This document shows, in pieces, positions 1 through 6,753 of a stretch of DNA of 8,104 nt; the stretch's first letter is position 1; each line of letters opens with the position of its first letter. A program made the translations under genes and the position numbers. The notes under the pieces are model-generated. The model worked only from the letters and a program-made list of their open reading frames with translations, had not been told where the DNA came from and searched no databases. Where the stretch lies: NCBI GenBank assembly GCA_004297235.1, contig SCUR01000149.1:1-8104 (forward strand). Reading direction: 5' to 3'. The stretch comes from Candidatus Manganitrophaceae bacterium. Its GTDB lineage: Bacteria > Nitrospirota > Nitrospiria > SBBL01 > Manganitrophaceae.

Positions 1-1598
1 TTCCCGAGCCGGCTCTGATCCGGCGGCTCTTCGAGATCGCCGAGGGGGCGCGGATCGAGTATCTGCTGCGGCAGGAGTATCCCGGATTGCGGTCGGCGCT
101 GATCCGGATGCGGGAGGCCGACCTTGCCCGCCGCCCGCCGCTCGCCGAGTTGAGCCCGCGCGGTGTGGTGGTCGAGCTGCTTCATCAGATCTCGTTGACG
201 GGAAAAACCAAGGAGCCGATCCCCCCGGCGCTCCAGCCGGTTCTCTTCGAGGCCTGCCGGATGCTGGGGGCGGTCCAGAACCCCGATGCGCCGGTCCCGG
301 TCGCCTACGCGATGGCGGCGGCGGCGCGGGTCTATGATCTTTTAGAGACCGACGAGGCGGTCGACGCGCCGACGGGGGGCGACATGGAAGAGCTCGATGA
401 GCGGGGCGCTCCGGTCCGGGGAGAAGGGGAAGGAGGCGGGACGATCGCCCCCTCGACCCGCGGGGTGATCGATCCGAAACGGGTGGAAGAGACGAAAAAA
501 GCGACCCAGACGCAGGCCGACGCCCTGGTCGAAAAGTTGAAAAGGGCCGGGATCGATCTTTCGGCCGAGGCGGCGGTCGCCGCCCTCTCCGGAGCGATCC
601 AGCGGGGGGAGGCAACGCTCGAATCGCTTCAACAGGAAGGGGCGATGGAGTCGATCGCCGAGCAGCTGAACCCGGGGCGATCGGAGCCGGGGGCGGTTGC
701 GGGAGGAAGACGGTTTCGCTACGATGAATGGGACTGTGAAAGCGGCGACTACCGGCCGGGATGGTGTCAGGTGATCGAGCGGCCGGTGCCGGCGGGAACC
801 CCCGATGCGGTCGAAGCGATCCTCGCCGAGTACGGCGGGATGATCCAGTCGATTCAGACCGCCTTTCAGCATCTGCGCCCGGAGGGGTTGAAGCGGATCA
901 AGGGAGAGCGGGAGGGAGACGAGCTCGATCTCGATGCGCTGCTCAACAGCCGTGTCGAGGCGAAATCGGGACGCTCCCCGTCGGATCGGATCTATGTCGC
1001 CCGGCAGAAGAAGGAGCGGAGCGTCGCGATCGCTTTTCTCATCGACATCAGCGGCTCGACCCAGCAGCCGCTTCCCGGCGGCGGAAAACGGATCGTGCAG
1101 ATCGAGAAAGAGGCGCTGGTCCTCCTCTCAAAAGCGATCGAGGCGGTCGGAGACCGCTTCGCCCTCTACGGCTTTTCGGGACGGGGCAAAGATTCGGTCG
1201 ACTTCTACATGATCAAGGATTTCGACGAGCGCTACGGCGGCGAGATCGACCGGCGGATCGGCCAGATCGCGGCGTCGGCGCAGAACCGGGACGGCGCGGC
1301 CCTGCGCCATGCGGCGCGGAAGCTCGCAGCGCAACCGGCGAAGGTAAAAGTGCTGGTGTTGATCAGCGACGGCAAGCCGCTCGACGACCAATACAGCGGC
1401 TCCTACTCGACCGCCGACACAAAGATGGCGCTTCGCGAGGCGAAGCGCCAAGGGATTCACCCCTACTGCATCACGGTCGACAGGGAAGGACCGGAGTATC
1501 TGCGCGGCATGTACGGCGAGGTCGCCTATCTGGTGATCGACCAGATCGAAACGTTGCCGGTTAAGCTGCCGCAGATTTATAAGAGACTGACAACGTAA
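1..1598 (+). CDS. NorD/CbbO-family VWA-domain protein, 5' end cut by window edge
   Basis: The frame is open from the left edge (first whole codon at 3) to TAA at 1596-1598, giving 531 visible residues. The TTG at 87 is an internal codon, not a likely start. The first ~115 residues form a helical region. A charged, Gly/Glu-rich linker follows (about 118-160), then a conserved-looking middle segment with YDEWD and YRPGW (nt ~721-765). A C-terminal von Willebrand A domain starts near residue 341. Its metal-binding MIDAS motif DISGS begins at nt 1044, the family-typical NRDG lies near nt 1287, and the later Asp of SDGKP is at nt 1368. In known systems NorD or CbbO pairs with a MoxR-type AAA+ ATPase (NorQ/CbbQ) and activates nitric oxide reductase, Rubisco or another enzyme in the cytoplasm. 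No target or ATPase gene is visible, so the substrate is open. Family assignment is strong; choosing NorD or CbbO is not possible here. Confidence 0.85.
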   Translation, partial: PEPALIRRLFEIAEGARIEYLLRQEYPGLRSALIRMREADLARRPPLAELSPRGVVVELLHQISLTGKTKEPIPPALQPVLFEACRMLGAVQNPDAPVPVAYAMAAAARVYDLLETDEAVDAPTGGDMEELDERGAPVRGEGEGGGTIAPSTRGVIDPKRVEETKKATQTQADALVEKLKRAGIDLSAEAAVAALSGAIQRGEATLESLQQEGAMESIAEQLNPGRSEPGAVAGGRRFRYDEWDCESGDYRPGWCQVIERPVPAGTPDAVEAILAEYGGMIQSIQTAFQHLRPEGLKRIKGEREGDELDLDALLNSRVEAKSGRSPSDRIYVARQKKERSVAIAFLIDISGSTQQPLPGGGKRIVQIEKEALVLLSKAIEAVGDRFALYGFSGRGKDSVDFYMIKDFDERYGGEIDRRIGQIAASAQNRDGAALRHAARKLAAQPAKVKVLVLISDGKPLDDQYSGSYSTADTKMALREAKRQGIHPYCITVDREGPEYLRGMYGEVAYLVIDQIETLPVKLPQIYKRLTT

Positions 1599-1603
1599 TA
1601 ATA

Positions 1604-1677
1604 TTGCGGAATGCGGATTTCGGATTGCGGAGTGAAGGGCAGAATAAAGGTTCTCTTCTCTCATCCGAAATCCGCAA
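1604..1677. repeat. Tandem heptamer repeat with inverted copy
   Basis: Four consecutive 7-base units, TTGCGGA, ATGCGGA, TTTCGGA and TTGCGGA, fill 1604-1631. Two units in reverse orientation (TCCGAAA, TCCGCAA) fill 1664-1677. Together they give a perfect 14-base inverted repeat, 1612-1625 with 1663-1676, separated by 37 bases. The unit has no coding meaning: the ATG at 1611 inside it is not a good start. It resembles the short GCGGAT/TTCGGA-type repeats scattered between genes in many environmental bacterial genomes (recollection, not searched). The RNA could form a long stem just ahead of the next gene. Confidence 0.75.
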
Positions 1678-1689
1678 TTGAAGTCTTAC

Positions 1690-1695
1690 AAGGAG
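1690..1695 (+). promoter_or_regulatory. Ribosome binding site of the 143-residue gene
   Basis: AAGGAG lies five bases before the ATG at 1701. It decides the start of that gene, because the in-frame ATG at 1611 lies in the heptamer repeat and has no such site. Confidence 0.8.
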
Positions 1696-1700
1696 ATTCG

Positions 1701-2132
1701 ATGGAATCAGAGGATGATCTTTTTAAGGGCTGGCTCTGGGAGATGTTTAAGGAATATGTCCGGAAGATCCGCCGGACCGCCTCGCACGGCGCGCCGGAAT
1801 TGGGCGAGATGAAGGGGAAGTATCAAGAGATTTTTAATGAGGCGTCGATCAAGATCTTGGTCGAGGAGAAGGTCGGGATGATCGTCGTCTTCAACGATCT
1901 CGAAAGCCGGACGACGGCGGAGTTGACCGGCCTGATGGAAAAAGAGCAGCTGATGGCCTATCTGGCCAAGACCTACGGCCATGGCAAATACAAGATCAAC
2001 CTCTATCACGGCATGACCTTCGTGGCGACCCACAATTTCAAAGTCGAAGATGAAAGCCTGCCGGAGATCTGGCGGGAGATCGTCGCGCGGAACAAGGCGG
2101 CGGAAGGGACGATCAATCCATGGCAACGATGA
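1701..2132 (+). CDS. Conserved-looking hypothetical protein, 143 aa, upstream of der
   Basis: I do not recognise this family. The ATG at 1701 follows a strong AAGGAG site; the stop is TGA at 2130-2132. The protein is small and soluble, with no signal peptide, membrane segment or cysteine. It starts acidic (MESEDD), then has an amphipathic Trp/Lys/Arg-rich helix-like stretch (residues 8-26). A hydrophobic strand follows (VGMIVVFND, around 60), then a probable helix (about 70-92) and a beta-like C-terminal part (KINLYHGMTFVATHNF). Codon use matches the neighbours, so it looks like a real gene. Its last 13 bases overlap the start of der, which implies translational coupling and co-expression with that ribosome-assembly GTPase. 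Gene order alone does not show a shared function. The gap to the VWA gene is 102 bases and holds a repeat, so it may or may not be in that operon. Confidence 0.75.
   Translation: MESEDDLFKGWLWEMFKEYVRKIRRTASHGAPELGEMKGKYQEIFNEASIKILVEEKVGMIVVFNDLESRTTAELTGLMEKEQLMAYLAKTYGHGKYKINLYHGMTFVATHNFKVEDESLPEIWREIVARNKAAEGTINPWQR
2102..2108 (+). promoter_or_regulatory. Ribosome binding site of der
   Basis: GGAAGGG lies inside the end of the upstream gene, 11 bases before the ATG at 2120. It favours that start over the in-frame ATG at 2129, which would be 20 bases away. Confidence 0.55.
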
Positions 2133-3436
2133 AGGGACCGATCTTCGCCGTCATCGGCCGGCCGAATGTGGGAAAGTCGACGCTGTTCAACAAGTTGGTC
2201 GGCCGTCGCAAGGCGATCGTTCAAGATATGCCGGGGGTGACGCGCGACCGGAACGAGGCGCTCGGCCACTACCGAGACCGCCAGTTTACCTTGATCGACA
2301 CCGGAGGGCTCCTCCCCGAATCGAAAGAGGAGATGGCGACCCAGGTCCGGCGGCAGTCGGAGATCGCCATCGAGCAGGCCGATGCGCTTCTCTTTATCAT
2401 GAATGCGCGGGAGGGGGTCACACCGGTCGACCAGTCGGTCCATCATCTCCTTCGAAAGAGCGGAAAACCGGTTTATTACATCATCAACAAGACCGAAGGG
2501 CATGGCATCGAGCGGCTGAACGAATTTTATCAGCTCGGGGTGGAGCCGCTCTATCCGATCTCGGCCGAGCACAACGAAGGGTTGAGCGATCTGCTCGACG
2601 CCCTCTATCCATACATGTCTCCGGAAGAAGAGGAAGAAACGGTCGAGGTCCCCAAGGTGGTCGTCCTCGGCCGGCCGAACGTCGGAAAATCGACGTTGAT
2701 CAACACCCTTTTGCGCGAGAACCGGCTCGTCACGAGCGATGTCCCCGGCACCACCCGCGACACGATCGATTCCTGGGTCACCTATCACGATCGGCAGTAT
2801 CTCTTTATCGACACCGCCGGGATCCGGCGGCGGGGAAAAATCGAGCATGGGGTGGAGCAGTTCAGCATCGCCCGGGCAAAAGAGGCGCTGGAGCGAGCGG
2901 ACATCGCCCTCCTGCTGATCGACGCGGTCGAGGGGATCACGGAGCAGGATTCGAAGATTGCCGGCTTGATCATCGAGAAGGGAAAGGGATCGATCGTCCT
3001 GATCAACAAATGGGATCTTGCAAAAAAGGAGGAACGGTCCAAGGAGCGGATTTTAGACCATATCGCCCTCCGGTTTCGATTTATGAACGACCTGCAATAT
3101 ACCTTCATCTCGGCCCGGGAGGGAGAAGGAATCGGCCAGATCTTCCAACTGGTCGATACGGTCTACCAAGGATATACCCAGCGGGTCTCCACCGGCGATC
3201 TGAACCGTTTCTTCGAGAAGATCACCGAAAGCCATCCTCCCCCCGTTTATAAAGGAAAGCGGGTGAAGCTTTACTACATCACCCAGGCCGGGGTGCGTCC
3301 GCCGACCTTTGTCCTCTTTGCGAACGCCCCCAAAGGGGTCCCCGACCATTACCTCGGCTATATCGAAAACCAGCTCCGCAAGACGTTCGGCTTTACCGGC
3401 ACGCCGATCCGAATCCGATTGCGCCAACGCAAATAA
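2120..3436 (+). CDS. der: Ribosome-assembly GTPase Der (EngA)
   Basis: Der is a cytoplasmic GTPase with two G domains in tandem that helps mature the 50S ribosomal subunit and is usually essential. The 438-residue length is normal for the family. G domain 1 has a P-loop at 13-21 (GRPNVGKST), TRDRN at 41-45, DTGG at 60-63 and NKTE at 123-126. An acidic linker near 170-177 leads to G domain 2, with a second P-loop at 184-192, TTRD, DTAG at 231-234 and NKWD at 296-299. The last ~85 residues are the KH-like RNA-binding domain, ending in a basic tail. The fourth G motif of domain 1 has Glu instead of the classical Asp, a change I recall in other Der proteins, so not a sign of damage. The stop is TAA at 3434-3436. 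The gene overlaps the preceding hypothetical gene by 13 bases and is probably translated with it. No clear terminator follows. Confidence 0.98.
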   Translation: MATMKGPIFAVIGRPNVGKSTLFNKLVGRRKAIVQDMPGVTRDRNEALGHYRDRQFTLIDTGGLLPESKEEMATQVRRQSEIAIEQADALLFIMNAREGVTPVDQSVHHLLRKSGKPVYYIINKTEGHGIERLNEFYQLGVEPLYPISAEHNEGLSDLLDALYPYMSPEEEEETVEVPKVVVLGRPNVGKSTLINTLLRENRLVTSDVPGTTRDTIDSWVTYHDRQYLFIDTAGIRRRGKIEHGVEQFSIARAKEALERADIALLLIDAVEGITEQDSKIAGLIIEKGKGSIVLINKWDLAKKEERSKERILDHIALRFRFMNDLQYTFISAREGEGIGQIFQLVDTVYQGYTQRVSTGDLNRFFEKITESHPPPVYKGKRVKLYYITQAGVRPPTFVLFANAPKGVPDHYLGYIENQLRKTFGFTGTPIRIRLRQRK

Positions 3437-3488
3437 GGCTGCCCAAGGCGCTCTCATTTTACCCATGGTGAGACCATAATTACCCGGA

Positions 3489-3517
3489 TTGACTCCCCAG
3501 GGTCGATTCTGTATATT
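3489..3517 (+). promoter_or_regulatory. Predicted sigma70-type promoter
   Basis: TTGACT at 3489-3494 and TATATT at 3512-3517 are separated by exactly 17 bases; each box matches its consensus at five of six positions. The surroundings are AT-rich compared with the window. Transcription would start near 3524, leaving a leader of about 400 bases before the kinase, or starting a separate small RNA. The imperfect palindrome GACTCCCCAGGGTC (3491-3504) overlaps the -35 box and could be an operator, but this is speculative. Confidence 0.6.
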
Positions 3518-3559
3518 AAATCTACGCCGTTTTTAGTATTAACAATCATGTATGGCCTC

Positions 3560-3605
3560 TTTCAGCAGAGGCTGAACGCCTTCTCTCACGAGAGGGCTGC
3601 TGAAA
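3560..3605. repeat. 46-base inverted repeat with internal hairpin
   Basis: A perfect 9-base pair of arms, TTTCAGCAG (3560-3568) and CTGCTGAAA (3597-3605), encloses a second hairpin: GCC + CTCT (3578-3580, 3583-3586) can pair with AGAG + GGC (3591-3597) around a CACG loop. An alternative hairpin, GCCTCT/AGAGGC (3555-3560 with 3567-3572), competes with it. No poly-T follows, so it is not a typical terminator. It could be a structured leader RNA or a small palindromic intergenic element. Confidence 0.55.
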
Positions 3606-3621
3606 TATCCTGATGGAACGC

Positions 3622-3653
3622 CCCTCGTAACCGGTTCCTTAAGCCGACGAGGG
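3622..3653. repeat. Imperfect hairpin in the leader region
   Basis: CCCTCGT (3622-3628) pairs perfectly with ACGAGGG (3647-3653). Inside it, CGGTT (3632-3636) pairs with AACCG-type sequence at 3642-3646, allowing one G-T pair, around a five-base loop. With the preceding 46-base element this makes two stacked structures downstream of the predicted promoter. I could not match them to a known riboswitch. Confidence 0.45.
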
Positions 3654-3913
3654 AGGATTCAGAGTCGGAGGTAGACGAGATGGTCCGCTCCCTCTTCCCG
3701 AGTCTTCAGTTCCTCCCGCTGCACTCCTTCTCCGACCGCCTCTTAAAAAGTCCTCGGATGGCCGTCTTCCCGATTTGTTTTTTTCGGTCCGAATCTCCCC
3801 TTCAAAGATCCAAGTTCGACGGCCCTGCATGTGGAATTCCCGCTCCGATCACCCCGACCCGGCGTCACAACGTTCGCGGCGAGCACCCATTGGAAGGCGC
3901 CGCCCCGGAGACC

Positions 3914-3917
3914 GGAG
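3914..3917 (+). promoter_or_regulatory. Ribosome binding site of the sensor kinase
   Basis: GGAG ends seven bases before the ATG at 3925. It sets the start there rather than at the upstream in-frame TTG at 3775, and it agrees with the protein beginning just before the typical PLPENE...ILDTPPE opening of this GAF type. Confidence 0.75.
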
Positions 3918-3924
3918 AAACATC

Positions 3925-6753
3925 ATGGTGATATCGCCTCTTCCGGAGAATGAAACAGAGCGGCTGGAAGCCCTCCGGCAATATCACATCCTCGATACCC
4001 CCCCGGAAAATGTCTTTGACGACCTGACCCGTTTGGCCTCCGATGTCTGCGAGGCGCCGATCGCGCTGATTACCTTTATCGATGCGCACCGTCAGTGGTT
4101 TAAATCCAAAATCGGGGTCCGGCCGTCTGAGATACCCCGCGACAGCTCCTTCTGCGCCTACGCGATTCTGCAGCACCAACCGTTGATCATCCACGACACC
4201 GCTTCCGATCCCCGGTTTGAAAACAACCCCTGGGCAACCTCCGATCCCCACGTCCGATTCTACGCCGGCGCCCCGCTGCTCACCTCTGAAGGGCATATCC
4301 TCGGGACCGTCTGCGTGATGGATTATGTCCCTCGGGTGCTGCGCCCCAAACAAATAGAAGGACTCCAAACCATCGCGCACGAAACCATGATCCTGCTGGA
4401 GCTTCGCCGAACGATCTCGGAGATGTCGCGCACCCTCGCCGGCCTCCGGACGGCCGAAGAGCGGGAGCCTTTTTTCAGCCTCTCGCTCGACCTTCTCTTT
4501 ATCGCCGGCTTCGACGGACTGATCCGGCAGATCAATCCCGCCTTCGAGAAAATCTGCGGCGCGACCAAAGAGATGCTTCAGACAAAACCGTTGATCGAGT
4601 TCATCCATCCGGACGACCGAGATCGGACCGCCGCGGAATTGGAAAAGCTCAAAGGGGGAAACTCGACCGGCTCCTTCGAGGTCCGCATCCCGCAACCGGA
4701 CGGATCCGACCGCCGGATTCTCTGGAACGCCACGCCGTCGAGGGAGAAGGAGCTGATTTATGCCGTCGGGCGCGACATCACCGACCTGAAGCAGATACAA
4801 GAAGAGATCAAAGGCTTCACTGCGTATTTAGAGCAGCGGGTGCACGCGCGGACCGCACAATTGAGCGCCTCCAACGAAGCGCTCGAGAGGGAAATGGCGC
4901 AGCGCCGTCAGGCGGAGCAGTCGCTGCGCGAATCGGAAGAAAAATATCGGCTCCTCTTTGAAAACAATCCGGAGCCGATGTGGGTCTTCGACCTCCAGAC
5001 CCTCGCCTTTCTCACGGTAAACGAGGCCGCCGTCCGATCTTACGGCTACAGCCGCGAAGCGTTTCTCTCGATGACGATCAAAGACATCCGTCCGCCGGAA
5101 GACATTCCCCGCCTGATGGAGGATGTTCGGAAAATGTCGCCCGGGGTCACTGGGGCCGGCCTCTGGCGGCACCGGAAGAAAGATGGAACGATCATCGATG
5201 TGGAGATCACCCGCGACCTGATCTCTTTTTCAGGAAGGGAGGCGGGAATCGCCTTGGCCCACGATGTCACCGAGCGGAAGCGGGCGGAAGAGGAGCATGC
5301 TCGGCTGCTGATCCGCGAGCAGGAAGCGCGGGCGGCGGCGGTGAAGGCGCAGTGGCGTTTCACTTTCCTGGCGGAAGCGAGCGAAATTCTCTCCACCTCG
5401 CTCGACTACGAAGCCGCCCTGGCCGGCGTGGCGCGGCTGGCAATCCCCTATTTGGCCGACGGCTGCGTCGTCGATACCGTCGGGGAAGACCGATCGATCC
5501 ATCGCGTCGCCGCGGTGGCGACCGACCCCTCCAAAGAAACGATGGGGCTGGAATTGATGCGCCGCTATCCGCCGGAGCGGGGGGGAGCGCATCCCCTTCA
5601 ACAGGTGTTGGCGTCGGGAAAACCGCTGCTTCTGTCCGAGATTCCGGACGCGTTGTTGGAGGGCCTCGCACGCGACCCCGAACATCTGAAGATCGCCAAA
5701 GATCTGGGGATCAAATCGGCCATGATCGTGCCGCTTTCGGCGCGGGGGAAGACGCTGGGCGCCCTCTCTTTCGTTACGATGGAGTCGGGCCGTCGCCTCG
5801 GAGAAGAGGACCTCTCCCTGGCGGAGGACCTCGCGCGCCGCGTCGCCGTCGCCGTGGATAATGCCCGCCTCTACCGGGCGGCCCAAGCGGAGATTCGGGA
5901 GCGAAAAGAGACCGAAGAAGCCCTTCAAGAAAGCGAGGCCAAAAACCGGGCCCTCCTGGATGCCATCCCCGACATGATGTTCCAGATTCACCGGGACGGC
6001 ACCTACCTCGATTTTAAACCGGCCAAGGGTCTGGCGCCGATCGTCCCTCCCGAGAGGTTCCTCGGCAAGACTCTTCAGGAGCTGCTCCCCGCGGAGGTGG
6101 TCCGGCAGGCGATGGAATATATCCGGCGCGCGCTGGAGACGAACACTCCGCAGCTCTTCGAATACTCGCTGCCGGCCGATGGCGAATTCCGAGACTATGA
6201 GGCCCGGATTATCGCCAGCGGCGAGGACCGGGTTCTCTCGATTGTGCGCGAGATCACGGAGCGCAAGCGCGCGGAAGAGGCGCTGCGTAAGAGCGAAGAG
6301 CGCTTCCAATTCGTCACCCGCGCCACCAACGATGCCATCTGGGATTGGGATCTGGTTACCAATGCGGTCTGGTGGAACGAGGGGTTCAAGGCCATCTTCG
6401 GCTACAAGGCCGAAGAAATCGAGCCGGGGATCGAGTCGTGGACAAGCCGGCTCCATTCGGAAGACAAAGAGCGGATCCTCTCGGGCCTTCACGCCGCCAT
6501 CGAGCGGGGCGATCAGTTCTGGTCGGACGAGTATCGATTCCGCCGGGGCGACGGGAGCGATGCGACCATTTTGGACCGCGGCTATGTCGTCCATGATCAG
6601 AACGGAAGAGCCGTCCGGATGATCGGCGCCATGATGGATATCACCGAGCTCAAACGGGCCGAGACGGCGCTGCGCGAGAGCCAGCGGGCTCTGGCGACGC
6701 TGATGAGCAATCTCCCCGGCATGGCCTACCGCTGTCGAAACGATCGGGATTGA
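3925..6753 (+). CDS. Multi-sensor GAF/PAS histidine kinase, N-terminal part ending at an in-frame TGA
   Basis: The 942 translated residues contain only sensory and linker domains. GAF1 (about 18-165) opens with the common LRQYHILDTPPE...FDDLTRLA pattern and has SFCAYAI and RFYAGAPL. Then come PAS1 (about 183-292), a coiled-coil linker (about 293-340), PAS2 (341-453), GAF2 (481-652), PAS3 (673-783), PAS4 (789-913) and the start of PAS5 (NLPGMAYRCRND). PAS units end in the usual DITERKRAE-like signalling helices. There is no signal peptide or membrane segment, so the sensor is cytosolic and its ligands unknown. The stop at 6751-6753 cuts PAS5: the frame resumes at once with TIEFASEGCLAITGYPPDDL. 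From memory, this PAS type reads RNDxDWTxEF, so TGA replaces a tryptophan codon (TGG). Unless TGA is read through, the product lacks the kinase core encoded at 6754 onward and cannot phosphorylate. Confidence 0.88.
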   Translation: MVISPLPENETERLEALRQYHILDTPPENVFDDLTRLASDVCEAPIALITFIDAHRQWFKSKIGVRPSEIPRDSSFCAYAILQHQPLIIHDTASDPRFENNPWATSDPHVRFYAGAPLLTSEGHILGTVCVMDYVPRVLRPKQIEGLQTIAHETMILLELRRTISEMSRTLAGLRTAEEREPFFSLSLDLLFIAGFDGLIRQINPAFEKICGATKEMLQTKPLIEFIHPDDRDRTAAELEKLKGGNSTGSFEVRIPQPDGSDRRILWNATPSREKELIYAVGRDITDLKQIQEEIKGFTAYLEQRVHARTAQLSASNEALEREMAQRRQAEQSLRESEEKYRLLFENNPEPMWVFDLQTLAFLTVNEAAVRSYGYSREAFLSMTIKDIRPPEDIPRLMEDVRKMSPGVTGAGLWRHRKKDGTIIDVEITRDLISFSGREAGIALAHDVTERKRAEEEHARLLIREQEARAAAVKAQWRFTFLAEASEILSTSLDYEAALAGVARLAIPYLADGCVVDTVGEDRSIHRVAAVATDPSKETMGLELMRRYPPERGGAHPLQQVLASGKPLLLSEIPDALLEGLARDPEHLKIAKDLGIKSAMIVPLSARGKTLGALSFVTMESGRRLGEEDLSLAEDLARRVAVAVDNARLYRAAQAEIRERKETEEALQESEAKNRALLDAIPDMMFQIHRDGTYLDFKPAKGLAPIVPPERFLGKTLQELLPAEVVRQAMEYIRRALETNTPQLFEYSLPADGEFRDYEARIIASGEDRVLSIVREITERKRAEEALRKSEERFQFVTRATNDAIWDWDLVTNAVWWNEGFKAIFGYKAEEIEPGIESWTSRLHSEDKERILSGLHAAIERGDQFWSDEYRFRRGDGSDATILDRGYVVHDQNGRAVRMIGAMMDITELKRAETALRESQRALATLMSNLPGMAYRCRNDRD
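6751..6753 (+). other. In-frame TGA at a conserved tryptophan position of PAS5
   Basis: The TGA is codon 943 counted from the ATG at 3925. It is one G-to-A change from TGG. TGA is a genuine stop elsewhere in the window (2130-2132), and TGG encodes Trp throughout, so recoding of all TGA codons is not supported. Copies of AACGATCG lie at 6739-6746 and 6753-6760 on either side. Confidence 0.85.

Larger units (their letters stand above)
3437..3924. other. 488-base gene-free region between der and the sensor kinase
   Basis: No convincing gene lies here. From left to right: an AT-richer pocket (about 3470-3550) with a sigma70-like promoter; two neighbouring inverted repeats (3560-3605 and 3622-3653) able to form hairpins in RNA; a strongly pyrimidine-rich + strand (about 3681-3800) ending in a seven-T run at 3778-3784; and then ordinary GC-rich sequence up to the kinase ribosome binding site. 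Short open frames are present on both strands, but none has a good start site or recognisable protein. The kinase frame is open back to a TTG at 3775, but the residues before 3925 do not resemble the usual start of such proteins. Confidence 0.7.

Noticed and set aside
761..1564. 267-codon + strand frame inside the VWA gene
   Set aside because: Out-of-frame shadow of the VWA-domain gene; Arg-rich and without any domain.
1611..1700. Extended N-terminus of the hypothetical protein from ATG 1611
   Set aside because: The extension is translated heptamer repeat; the AAGGAG site points to ATG 1701.
2006..2848. 280-codon minus-strand frame opposite der
   Set aside because: Antisense shadow without domain or ribosome binding site.
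2050..3252. 400-codon + strand frame overlapping der
   Set aside because: Out-of-frame shadow; der in the other frame has all GTPase motifs.
3421..3480. Terminator after der
   Set aside because: Only weak stems (GCGCC/GGCGC at 3421-3425 and 3447-3451; ATGGT/ACCAT at 3465-3477) and a four-T tract; not convincing as an intrinsic terminator.
3540..3660. Known riboswitch (c-di-GMP, TPP, fluoride, guanidine)
   Set aside because: I compared remembered core motifs by eye and none fits in full; the short CTGATGG and ACGAGGG matches are too small to count.
3734..3784. Terminator ending in the seven-T run
   Set aside because: There is no stable GC-rich stem directly before the T run; the best pairing is three base pairs.
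3775..3924. Extended N-terminus of the sensor kinase from TTG 3775
   Set aside because: No ribosome binding site at the TTG; GGAG before ATG 3925 and the family-typical opening just after it favour 3925.
6751..6753. TGA as selenocysteine or genome-wide Trp codon
   Set aside because: The position is Trp in relatives as I recall them, not Cys; TGA ends another gene at 2130-2132 and TGG is used for Trp throughout.
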